A stretch of DNA of 64,000 nucleotides from Rhizophagus irregularis (lineage: Eukaryota > Glomeromycota > Glomeromycetes > Glomerales > Glomeraceae): the NCBI RefSeq assembly GCF_026210795.1, contig NC_089443.1, positions 4,402,001 through 4,466,000 of the forward strand. The letters are read 5' to 3'. This document shows positions 11,801 through 21,601 of the stretch, in pieces (position 1 is the stretch's first letter; every line of letters starts with the position of its first letter). The notes under the pieces are model-generated. The model was not told the DNA's origin. It saw only the letters and a list, made by a program, of their open reading frames with translations, and did no database searches. The position numbers and the translations under genes are program-made.

Positions 11801-12399
11801 TTTGCTTACTCCGGAAGACTGGAACTAATTTAGATACCGGTATATGTCTTCGGCTTCCTTAAAGTCTCCAAGAGTCCGGCGTTTCCTTCAAAAGAAAAGA
11901 AGTCCGGAGACTACTAAAGTGAAACTTTTTAATCCGTTTCTGCATGTTGCAGATTATATTCCGAACGTTGGACGAGCTTGCCAGAAGTTAGAAATTTGAT
12001 TTCGAGTTAAATATTTGGTTCTTCAAAAGGTGTGATAAAAATTTATTTATTTAAAGTATTGTAAGAAAAAAGTTAAAAAAAAATTAACTTTAAAGTGTAA
12101 AAAAAAAAAGTTTATCAATTAAAAAAAAGATCGAAGATTTTTGTGGGAATAGAAATAATTACATGCCGTAAATTATTCCAATGACCTATCAGACTACTGA
12201 TAGGTATAATAAAATTTTCTGATATTTTAATGATATGTCTTTAAAAAATCAGATTTTTTTCATAAAATATTATTAAACATTTCGGATTACCGATACTTGT
12301 AAATGTTTAATATTGCCTATCATGCCATATCGGGTTTCTGATTATTTCCTGATATTTGACCAATACGTTATTACCCGATATTTCATCATTTGACCAGTG
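8866..12399. mobile_element. 3.5-kb element with CACTGGTC ends and AAT duplication
   Basis: Left end CACTGGTCGAATGA at 8866; right end TCATTTGACCAGTG at 12399, an inverted repeat of 14 bp with one mismatch. Both flanks are AAT (8863-8865 and 12400-12402). The uninterrupted target is present nearby: 13463-13480 reads CACCAATCTGACATAACC, exactly the two flanks joined with one AAT. The interior has array 2 (9480-11770), a short non-repetitive left part with only a weak 80-codon frame at 8943-9185, and an AT-rich right part (11800-12399) without a gene. No transposase is visible, so it is non-autonomous. Confidence 0.75.
9480..11770 (-). repeat. array 2 of intron-like cassettes
   Basis: About 18 units, period near 100-130 bp, with the same plan as array 1 when read on the minus strand: T tract and TAG, exon-like segment of roughly 25-65 nt, donor, hairpin one, hairpin two (AAACGTT...AACGTTT), T tract. 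Three subfamilies are visible. At 9680-10140 the donors are GTATAT and the exons contain CCGGACTCCTAGGAATTTGG. At 10250-11100 the donors are GTAAGTTTCG. At 11100-11760 the donors are GTATAC, placed inside a TTTCGAAGTATAC hairpin, and the exons contain TTCTTTGGGCGGCT. Subfamilies are arranged as blocks, as expected from local tandem amplification. Confidence 0.8.
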
Positions 12400-12533
12400 A
12401 ATCTGACATAACCGATTGGTGACTGATTGGTTACTGATTGATTTACAATATCTGATTTTTATATTAAAGTCAAAAAATTAGTATTATAGCTTTATAAAGC
12501 AAGTCAAGTTATGCTTAATCTGAGCTTTTGAGT

Positions 12534-13402
12534 TAGAGATGCGATCCGAAATCCGAAAATTTGGATCATCCACCTATCCATCCGATCCGAACGAATAATG
12601 GATGCATCCAGATGAATTAAGGATATCCGTTTTAATCCGAAACAGCATCCAACGATCGTACAGAGATGCACAATAGCTCATTCGAATCGTCATAATGCAA
12701 CGATTTGAATGAGCTATTGTGCATCCCTGTACGATCGTTTGATGCCGAGATATTCGGCAAACCGTCAAAAATCGGTAGTATCATAAATAAAAAATGCTGA
12801 TTTTTGACGGTTTGCCGAATATCTCGGCATCCAGTGATCGTACAGGGATGCACAATAGCTCATTCGAATCGTCGTAATGCAACGATTTGAATGAGCTATT
12901 GTGCATCTCTGTACGATCATTGGATGCCGAGATATTCGGCAAAACGTAAAATTTTGCATTATCGTAAAATAAAAATGCCAATGTTTCACGTTTTGCCGAA
13001 TATCTCGGCATCCAACGATCGTACAGGGATGTACAATAGCTCATTCGAATCGTTGCACATAGACGAATCGAATGAGCTATTGTGCATCTCTGTACGATCA
13101 CTAGATGCCGAGATATTCGGCAAAATGTAAAATTTTGCATGATCGTAAAATAAAAATGCCGATGTTTCACGTTTTGCCAATTATCTCGGCATCCAGTGAT
13201 CGTACAGAGATGTACTATAGCTCATTCGAATCGTCTCAATGCAACGATTCGAATGAGCTATAATGCATCTCTATACGATCGTTAGATGCCGAGATACCCA
13301 AAATTTGAAGTTAATCTGGATTATCTGAATTTAATCCTATGATAATCCGGATTGATCTGTGCAGATCACGGATTGTAAAATTTCATCTGGATTGCATCTC
13401 TA
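12534..13402. mobile_element. hAT-like non-autonomous element, 869 bp
   Basis: Terminal inverted repeat TAGAGATGC(G/A)ATCC at both ends and an 8-bp duplication TTTTGAGT at 12526-12533 and 13403-13410. Without the insert the flanks rejoin to CTTTTGAGTTT...TTTTGATAAATAT, the uninterrupted form seen at 8800-8825. An 8-bp duplication with TAGAGATG-type ends is characteristic of hAT transposons. There is no transposase; the interior is the four-hairpin block listed separately. Confidence 0.85.
12640..13300. repeat. four tandem hairpins, about 180-bp period, core copies B
   Basis: Four copies of a palindrome, near 12650-12745, 12825-12930, 13005-13110 and 13190-13295. Each has arms GTGATCGTACAGAGATG, CAATAGCTCATTCGAATCGT and their complements. 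Copies are joined by a second palindrome with arms GATGCCGAGATATTCGGCAAA, so the region alternates between two types of hairpin. Apparent open frames on both strands are by-products of this symmetry. The core matches the palindromes at 4517, 22235 and 30041. Confidence 0.85.
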
Positions 13403-13410
13403 TTTTGAGT

Positions 13411-13989
13411 TTGTTTTGATAAATATATTAAATTTACTATTGACAATCAGTCACCAATCGGTCACCAATCTGACATAACCGATTGGTGACTGATTGGTTA
13501 CTGATTGGTTTGCAATATCTGATAGTTTTCAAGAATTTAGGATTTTTATTTATTCTTTAATATGAAAATCGGCTACCAAATGAATAGCCAATTAGTGACT
13601 GATTGGCTTAAAAAAACATTCATTTAATAAAGATAAACAGCATTCCGATTTATAAATTTTTTAATTGTAAATATTGAGAAAAAAAATTATTTCCGGATCG
13701 TATTATTCGTCCGAAAACCTGTTCGTAGTCGGTAAATTGATAAGTCAAATAGTCAGCAATCGGGTAGCAATTGGTTAACAATATTGCTGATCAACTTCTT
13801 TTCCTGCAATTTGTGTCACTCTGAATTGAGTGAGATGTGATCCGTAATTTAGATCATTATCCGATTTGAAAAAAAAAATTCTTTTTTATGGACGAAAAAA
13901 ATTGCCAGACTTTGAGAATTGAGGTAAGGGAGGGCTGAGCGAGGGAGAAGGTTTTTCTTTTTTTTTTAAATATATTTTTTTCTTTTTTG
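13411..13989. other. remnant repeat and AT-rich spacer
   Basis: 13440-13520 carries GATTGGTGACTGATTGG-type repeats that continue the element interrupted by 12534-13402 and include the uninterrupted target of the 8866-12399 element. The remainder to 13989 has no recognisable gene. Confidence 0.5.
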
Positions 13990-16380
13990 TAGTGTTGCTA
14001 TGGGAAGGGTTCGTATGAAATATCTGATAGAAAATTTTTTTTCAGAAATTTCCTAAGATTTGTATAGGATATTTTTGATAAATAGAGATTTTTTTTTTTT
14101 TTGTTTTGATTTCTACGCATTTGTATGGGAAGAGTTCGTATGAAATATTTTGAAAGATTTTCTAAGAGTTTATATAGGAAGAATTTGTATGAGATTCTTT
14201 GATAGAAAATTTTTTAAGAGATTTTCTAAGAGTTCGTATAGGAGGAGTTTGTATGGGATATCTGAGAGAAAATTTTTTTAAGAGATTTTCTAAGAGGTCA
14301 TATGGGAAGGGTTCGTATGGGATATCTGATAGAAAATATTTTAAGAGTTTTTCTAAGAGTTCATATGGGAAGGGTTCGTATAGGATATCTGATAGAAAAT
14401 TTTTTTAAGAGATTTTCTAAGAGTTTATATGGGAAGGGTTCATATGGGATATCTGATAGAAAATTTTTTTAAGAAATTTCCTAAGATTCGTATAGGATAT
14501 TTTGATAAATAGAGATTTTTTTTTTTTTTGAGATTTCTACGTGTTTGTATGGAAAGAGTTCATATGGAATATTTTGATAAAGATTTTCTAAGAGTTTGTA
14601 TAGAAAGAATTCGTATGAGATTCTTTGATAGAAAATTTTTTAAGAGATTTTCTAAGAGTTCGTATGGGAAGGGTTCGTATGGGATATCTGATAGAAAATT
14701 TTTTTGAGATTTTCTAAGAACTATGTAAAAATCATCAAAAATCAGAAAATTTTTCGTGATACTAATGCAGCATACAGTATAAAAAAGGATTGATAAAAAA
14801 AAAATTAAAAAAATTTTTTTCTCTGTTAATTTCAAATATGGTAATATATTTCTCTCTTTTTCACTTTCTTATTTGACCAATTTATTTTAACTATACATTA
14901 GATTTGTAGATTCATATGGGAAGAATTCATATAAGATTCTTTGATAGAAAATTTTTTTAAGAGATTTTCTAAGAGGTCGTATGGGAAGGGTTCGTATGGG
15001 ATATCTGATAGAAAATATTTTAAGAGTTTTTCTAAGAGTTCATATGGGAAGGGTTCATATGGGATATCTGATAGAAAATTTTTTTAAGAGATTTTCTAAG
15101 AGTTTATATGGGAAGGGTTCATATGGGATATCTGATAGAAAATTTTTTTGAGAAATTTCCTAAGATTCGTATAGGATATTTTGATAAATAGAGATTTTTT
15201 TTTTTTTTGAGATTTCTACGTGTTTGTTTGTATGGAAAGAGTTCATATGGAATATTTTGATAAAGATTTTCTAAGAGTTTGTATAGAAAGAATTCGTATG
15301 AGATTCTTTGATAGAAAATTTTTTAAGAGATTTTCTAAGAGTTCGTATGGGAAGGGTTCGTATGGGATATCTGATAGAAAATTTTTTTGAGATTTTCTAA
15401 GAACTATGTAAAGATCATCAAAAATCGGAAAATTTTTCGTGATACTAATGCAGCATACAGTATAAAAAAGGATTGATAAAAAAAAATTAAAAAAATTTTT
15501 TTCTCTGTTAATTTCAAATATGGTAATATATTTCTCTCTTTTTCACTTTTTTATTTGACCAATTTATTTTAACTATACATTAGATTTGTAGATTCATATG
15601 GGAAGAATTCATATAAGATTCTTTGATAGAAAATTTTTTTAAGAGATTTTCTAAGAGGTCGTATGGGAAGGGTTCGTATGGGATATCTGATAGAAAATAT
15701 TTTTAAGAGTTTTTCTAAGAGTTCATATGGGAAGGGTTCGTATGGGATATCTGATAGAAAATTTTTTTGAGAAATTTCCTAAGATTCGTATAGGATATTT
15801 TGATAAATAGAGATTTTTTTTTTTGAGATTTCCACGTGTTTGTATGGAAAGAGTTCATATGGAATATTTTGATAAAGATTTTCTAAGAGTTTGTATAGAA
15901 AGAATTCATATGAGATTCTTTGATAAAAAATTTTTTAAGAGATTTTCTAAGAGTTCATATGGGAAGGGTTCATATGGGATATCTAATAGAAAATTTTTTG
16001 AGAAATTTCCCAAGATTCGTATAGGATATTTTTAATAAATAGAGATTTTTTTTTTTTTTAGATTTTTACGTGTTCGTATGGGAAGAGTTCGTATGGAATA
16101 TTTTGATAAAGATTTTCTAAGAGTTATATAGGAAGAATTCGTATGAGATTCTTTGATAGAAAATTTTTTAAGAGATTTTCTAAGAGTTCGTATAGGAAGG
16201 GTTCATATGGGATATCTTTGATTGATAGAGATTTCTTTTTTGTAAAATTTTTTAGGGTGTTTTTGATGGAAATTTTTTTTTTTTTTTTGAGATTTTCTAA
16301 GATTCGTATAGGAAATAGAGAATTTTTTTTTGAAATTTTCTAAGAATTTGTATGAGATATTTTTAATAGAAAATTTTTTA
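13990..16380. repeat. tandem array with 60-75 bp units and 683-bp higher-order copies
   Basis: Units of the type TCTAAGAGTTCGTATGGGAA / GGGTTCGTATGGGATATCTG / ATAGAAAATTTTTTTAAGAG repeat throughout. A larger block is duplicated: ACTATGTAAA followed by ATCATCAAAAATC occurs at 14720 and again at 15403, giving a 683-bp period, and the AT-rich segment containing GATACTAATGCAGCATACAG follows each. Arginine- and phenylalanine-rich frames in the array shift with unit length and are not credible proteins. Confidence 0.85.
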
Positions 16381-17160
16381 GAATTCGTACCATTAATTAA
16401 AAAACAATATACTTTTTATTAAATTTACATTAAATAAATTAAACAATTTTAAAAAAATTTAGGTCTCCGAAAGTCTAAGGTAAATTTTAATACAAATTTA
16501 AAAGTGAGAGACGGTAAAAATTGAAATTTTTTCTGGAGATGCGATATTTATCTATTATTAACCAATTAAAATTCGGTCTGATCTTTATGCACGTGACCTG
16601 ATCTTAACATGCATATAAATTACCAAACTCGAGTTTGTTTATTTTTCAAAAAATATACACGCTCTTTCTTTTCTGTTTGTTTTTTTCTTATTCTCTTTAC
16701 ATTTTACAGGTATATTAATTATTGTATTTTTGTCATTAAATTTATTGTACTGACTATATTTTATTTTATAATATTAACTTTATCACTTTTTAATATTACT
16801 AATGTAATGTTATATTTCTTTATTTTTACTAACATCATCATATATTTTTCTTTTTTTTTATAATACTAACTGTATTTATTATTTATTTGTACTTTACTAC
16901 GGTTACTAACTTTTTATATTTACTCTTTACTATTTATTAAATATTACTAACTTTATCAGTTATATACTAACATCTGTTTTTAAAAAAGATTATGAATGGT
17001 TTTTATTTTAAATATTAATTATTTATGTTTATTTACACTACTTATTAATATAAATAAATAAAGACACTATGTATTTTATTATTTGTAGAGTTTATAATTT
17101 TAATAAATATTATTATGTGCTGTAATAAATTTTATTATTGGTTATATGATTACTACTAGA
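16381..17160. other. AT-rich spacer, no gene seen
   Basis: Very AT-rich sequence with T-rich stretches. The only longer frame is low-complexity phenylalanine/isoleucine and is not supported. Confidence 0.5.
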
Positions 17161-17164
17161 AAAT

Positions 17165-17680
17165 TTTACCAATTGGTTATTTGACCATAAATTGACCTAT
17201 AAATTGACCATAAATTGACCATAAAATTGACCATAAAATTGACCATAAATTGACCATAATATTGACCATAAATTGACCATAAATTGACCATAAATTGACC
17301 ATAAATTGACCATAAATTGACCATAAATTAACCATAAATTGACCATTGATTTACCATTGATTGACTATAAATTGACCATCGATTGACCATAAAATTAACT
17401 ATCATTCGTCACCAATCGGTCACCAATCGGTCACCAATCTGTCACCAATCTGTCACCAATCTGTTACCAATCGGTTACCAATCTGTCATAATTCTGTCAC
17501 CTATCTGTCAACAATCAGGCAGCCTGATAGGTGACTGATTGGTGTCGGATTTTGGCGGAAATCAGGTATCAATCAGGCAGCCCGATTGGTATCAGATTGG
17601 TAAAATCAGGCATCAATCAGGCATCAATCAGGCACCCGATTGGTGACTGATTGGTGACTGATTTGATACTTTTCGACCTG
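17165..17680 (+). repeat. minisatellites TTGACCATAAA and CACCAATC(G/T)GT
   Basis: 17165-17400 repeats TTGACCATAAA with units of 11-13 bp. 17403-17520 repeats CACCAATCGGT and CACCAATCTGT in units of 11 bp, followed by inverted forms (GATTGGTGACTGATTGGT) up to the CACAGGTCG-type end at 17682. The second family is the subterminal repeat also seen at 8560-8870, 12405-12440, 13440-13500 and inside the MITE at 22235-22769. Confidence 0.85.
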
Positions 17681-17689
17681 TGTAATTTT

Positions 17690-19972
17690 ATTAAAATGAA
17701 CCGTCAAATATTCTTTCTTAGCCCCAAGTTTAATAAGAAACCGATCTATCATTCACCAACAAATAAGTATCAAGAATTTACCAATGCTCATGTATATAGT
17801 ATTATGGTTAAGATAGGGGTAGGAACTCCCAACCGTGCTGATGTTTGTAGCGAGGCAGCAAAAGAGTGGAACAAAATTAAAAGCAAAAGTAGAACGGAGA
17901 TTGATGATATCATTAGAAATTATCTGGCCACGCCATACAATCTATGTGATATACAAACAATAAGGCCAAGATCTTCTGCACCTAGAGAGGATTCAACTCC
18001 TCCTCTTCCTACTTTTCCTGCAATTCATTCAGCAGATCCTATACTGGAAATTTCTGTTAATGCATCAGCGCAAATAAAGAAAGGCAGCATATGAGATAAA
18101 AATAGCTGAAAAAAAGGTTACCGAATTCGAGCAGATCTACAACATTACAACAGATTCTCAATTTCGACATGATACGTATAACAAAACTAAGAATCTTAGA
18201 GCTGAAATCGAATCTAACAGGGAAAGAATTATTAAATTAAAAAGGAATGCTGGATATGCTCAAAAATGCAAAGAAAAAAAAAGAAAAATACTTTACGAAA
18301 ATCAGGAGGTAATACTATATGATAAACCTGGTCGTCCTCCACTTCTTTTTGAACATCCGAATTTGCATGATCATATCCATGATTCGATCGAGTTTGGAGA
18401 AGCTGACAAAAAACGAAGAAAAGAAGTGGTTAAAGTGCGAACTATCAAAAATTTGCGCAAAAACCTTGAAGAAAATTATGATGTTTATATGTCGAGAACA
18501 ACATTAAAAAATTACCTACTACCTCACCAATCCAACTCCATTGCCGCAAGAGCACATCATCATCCAGCGTGGGTTGCAGTAGCTGGAGTTTCATGTACTG
18601 AAACTCGTGATCATCCTGATGGCCATTACTGCCTTGCATCTGTTAAATACGCAAGGCAATTTGCCACCGTCTTTGCTGATAATTCCGTTGTTATTTCCCA
18701 AGATGACAAGGCAAAGATAGGTCTTGGGGTACCTGCTGTTGGTCAGACATTTCATACTTTGCAATCAGTTCACGAGCCTGTAAGTGTAGCCGACCATGAT
18801 TTTCCTCTAGGAAATGGGCAAAAGTTAGTTCCATCGGTATATCTTATGATCAAACCAAATGAATTAAATGATGAGTTACGTACAGGACAACTTGCCATCC
18901 ATGTACGTCGTCAATGATCCCTTGGTACGTCTTCACTTACACACATGCAAGACCTTGAAAGCCTTGTCCTGGATCCTCAATATAATGATGTATTAAAAAC
19001 CAACGGAGAAATTCGACCTGTCTGGGTGTTACTGGTAGATGGAGGACCAGACGAAAATCCGAGACATCTAAAGAATATTAAAACATACTGTCAGCTTTTT
19101 CAAAAGTTTGATTTAGATTATCTGACAGTTCGAACACATGCCCTAGGACAATCCAAGTATAATCCTGTCGAAAGAGGCATGGCAACATTATCTGAAAAAT
19201 TGGCAGGTATCACACTACCAATTGATCACTTTGGATCGCACCTAAATACACAAGGTAAAGTGATCGATCCAGAATTGGCCCTTCAAAATTTTCGGTATGC
19301 TGGAGAATCACTTTGTGATATTTGGAGTCAAGATTTGATATTTGGAAAAAGTGTAGATGCACGGTATGTTGAAGAGCTCGCTAATTTATTTGAAAATTTA
19401 GAATTTGAAGGTACTGACAAAGAAAAAATGGAAGAACGAAACCAGCAAAAAAAAAACAGGACAAAGGTGATGACTCACCAGAATATTTTGTGCCATGGTC
19501 ATGGATCGAAAATCATTGCAACTTGTGTCAATATTCTCTTGATATTAAACGTTGCGCGAATACAAGTTGTTGTGGACCGTCTCGTGCAAAAGAAGCTATG
19601 GATTTTCTTCTTTTGAATAATGGTTTTTTACCTCCAGTTACAAAGGTAGAGACGGACATTTCACAAGTGCTATACATCTCCTTGAGTATTATGACCACCT
19701 GAAAATTCCTGGGTATGATTCACATTGCCCGTCCTTTGACTAAACAACCTATTCGCGTCTTTGTTGCTCTGTGTGCGGCAAGTACTTTCCAACTCTTACT
19801 TTTATGACAAACCATAAAAGAACAATGCACCCTGCTAGCCGTGGACGACCTAAAGGAAAATCTAAAGAACAAAATTCCAGAGTCCTTGACGATTTCTCTC
19901 TTCTTCCATCACAGCAAAAGCAACCTCTCTTTGACGAAACATATTTAAGGGATTGCATTTCGGATAGAGATT
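17690..19972 (+). pseudogene. DDE transposase, decayed, with C2H2 finger
   Basis: A single coding strand broken into frames 17690-18091, about 18090-18917, 18918-19450, 19450-19645 and 19645-19972. Recognisable blocks in order: an N-terminal domain (PSERV-like absent; starts MNRQIFFLSPKF), a helical region, SVADHDFPLG, VWVLLVDGGPDENPRH, KFDLDYLTVRTHALGQSKY, NPVERGMATLSEKL, a cysteine cluster (CNLCQYSLDIKRCANTSCC) and a C-terminal C2H2 finger (CSVCGKYF...NHKRTMH). Asp of ADHDF, Asp of DGGPD and Glu of NPVER are the likely catalytic triad (inference). Breaks are a TGA at 18915-18917 and a TAA at 19741-19743, each one C-to-T change from a sense codon, and frameshifts near 18090, in the A-run near 19450 and near 19645. 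The transposon in 31396-35792 carries a diverged relative. Confidence 0.8.
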
Positions 19973-20139
19973 GAGATAATCGTATATGCATATATGCTAT
20001 ATTAATCGTATATGCTATATTAATTATATATGATGTACTGTATAAATAAATAAATAAAGTATAAATATAAGCCACTTATATCATGTGATCAATATTAATA
20101 TGTGTAACCTAAGATCCCCTGCTACCCCCCCACCCCCTA
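19973..20139. other. spacer after the transposase
   Basis: AT-rich with TATATGC(T)ATATTAATCG repeats near 19980-20030, then a C-rich block at 20115-20138 like that beside array 1. No terminal inverted repeat for the preceding transposase could be identified here. Confidence 0.4.
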
Positions 20140-20740
20140 AAATATTAGGTAATATATGTTCCGGCCTTTAACTAACGTTCTGATTAAAAAAATGTGAAAA
20201 AAAAATATTATTACGAAACGTTAAAAAACGTTTCGTAAAAAAATAAAATATAAAAAAAATTGGAACGTTAGCTAACGTTCCGATTAAAAAAATGTGAAAA
20301 AAAAATCATATTATGAAACGTTAAAAAACGTTTTGTAAAAAAATAAAATATAAAAAAAATTGGAACGTTAGCTAACGTTCCAATTAAAAAAAATTAAAAA
20401 AAAAGTTTCGAAACGTTAAAAAATGTTTCGTAAATAAAAAAATGAAATAAAATAAAAAATCGGAACGTTAGCTAACATTCTGATTAAAAAAGTTAAAAAA
20501 AGAAATGCTTTGAAACGTTAAAAAATGTTTCGTTAAAGAATGAAAAAACAAAAAAAATTGGAACGTTAGCTAACGTTCCGATTAAAAAAATATGAAATAA
20601 AAATGTATTTTGAAACATTTTTTAACGTTTTGCTAAAAAATGAAATAAAAAAAAAATTGGAACGTTAGCCAACGTTCCGATTAAAACAATATGAAAAAAA
20701 ATTATTTTCGAAACGTTTTTTGACGTTTCGTTAAAGAATG
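20140..20740. repeat. array 3 of paired AACGTT hairpins
   Basis: About six units of roughly 100-120 bp. Each has two perfect or near-perfect hairpins, GGAACGTTAGCTAACGTTCC and CGAAACGTTAAAAAACGTTTCG, separated by A-rich spacers. It opens with GGTAATATATGTTCCGGCC, the inverted counterpart of the end of array 1. Unlike arrays 1 and 2, I see no consistent splice-site motifs. Confidence 0.8.
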
Positions 20741-21298
20741 TGAAATGGAAAGTGAAAGGGGAAAGTAAAGGGAAAGTAAAGGGGAAAATGGGATGAAAGG
20801 GTAATGGAAAAATGAAAGGAAAGGAGAGAACGAAAGGGAAAGTTAATCTATTTTTTATATTTCATCTTTTTTCCGTAAAAGGTCTGGAATTAATAACCTT
20901 TTATTACGGAATTTATCATTTTCCGTGAATGGATCTGTGAAAGGCTTATTTTTACGGGGTTTTACAGAAATAACAGATAGAACTTTTTATAGGGATGAAG
21001 GGGAGAGCGAAAGGATAATGAGAAAATGAAAGGAAGGGGAGAAGAAAGGGGAGAACGAAAGAGTAATGGGAAAACAAAAGGGAAGGGGAGAACGAAGAGG
21101 AAAAAGCAAAAAAAATTAAGCTTTGCCAAAAAAAGCTTAATTTTTTTTTTTTGCTATACCGCAGCCGCAGCACTGCTGCAGCGGTAATTATTAAGTCTAG
21201 TATCACGTGATACACATGATAAGAGTACATTACGCAATTGCTGAAATAATTTTTTTTTTAAATATTAAGTTTAATATATATAAATATATACTTAAATT
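20741..21298. repeat. purine-rich tracts around a small repeat
   Basis: 20741-20850 and 20995-21115 are GGGAAAGTAAAGG / GGGGAGAACGAAAGG purine repeats, interrupted by the repeat at 20856-20993. After 21115 come a short AAGCTT(T)-centred hairpin and a palindrome AGTATCACGTGATAC near 21200. No gene. Confidence 0.6.
20856..20993 (-). repeat. CCCTATAAAAA-ended repeat, copy 1
   Basis: On the minus strand it starts CCCTATAAAAAGTT and continues CTGTTATTTCTGTAAAA, CGTAAAAATAAGCCTTTCAC, ATTCACGGAAAATG and AAGATGAAATATAAAAAA. The same order with few differences is found at 53872-54025. Only one end is clear in each copy. Confidence 0.65.
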
Positions 21299-21412
21299 AA
21301 ATAGTGCAGTGGTTAGATCGTGAAATAATTAATAGTGTAAGTTGAAATATTTGGTTCGATTCCTAAGGTGAGTAAAAATAAATATAATTTAATTTAATTA
21401 AAATAGTATAGT
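21299..21412 (+). repeat. SINE-like dispersed repeat, copy 3
   Basis: Contains GCAGTGGTTAGATCGTGA and a perfect Pol III-type B box GGTTCGATTCC at about 21352-21362, followed by TAAGGTGAGTAAAAATAAAT and a TTTAATTTAATTAAAATA tail. It is the best preserved of the three copies. Confidence 0.6.
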
Positions 21413-21601
21413 ATGTGTTAATATACAGTGCGTTGAACAACAATGCATAATGTGTTGAACTACAGATTAGAGTTGAATGACGCGTATATTAACATTAAGC
21501 GTTGATATACTCTAGTATACAGGTGTTGATTAATATTATTAATCACGTTGAACAACTAGCTGGTGTTGATCAACGCGTATACTGGTGTGAATCAATACTT
21601 T

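Larger units (their letters stand above)
8532..17682. mobile_element. putative composite element with CACAGGTCG ends
   Basis: The left end at 8532 reads CACAGGTCGAAATATGAAAA and the right end at 17682 is the inverted complement of CACAGGTCGAAAAGTATCAAA. Flanks 8529-8531 and 17683-17685 are both TAA. The same terminus bounds the 535-bp MITE at 22235-22769, also with a 3-bp duplication. Both ends continue into alternating GATTGGTGACTGATTGG repeats. The interior is not one element: it holds the 3.5-kb insertion 8866-12399, the hAT-like insertion 12534-13402 and tandem arrays. The two ends could alternatively belong to two separate truncated elements, since a 3-bp match is weak. Confidence 0.4.

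Noticed and set aside
12574-13180. Several overlapping frames on both strands encoding repeated CTIAHSNRC / ISASNDRT-type peptides
   Set aside because: They are translations of the four tandem hairpins in the hAT-like element; symmetric frames on both strands follow from the palindromes.
14199-16343. Arginine-, phenylalanine- and glycine-rich frames with repeated YGKGSYGISDRK peptides
   Set aside because: They follow the period of the tandem array, change frame with unit length and have no start context or splice support.
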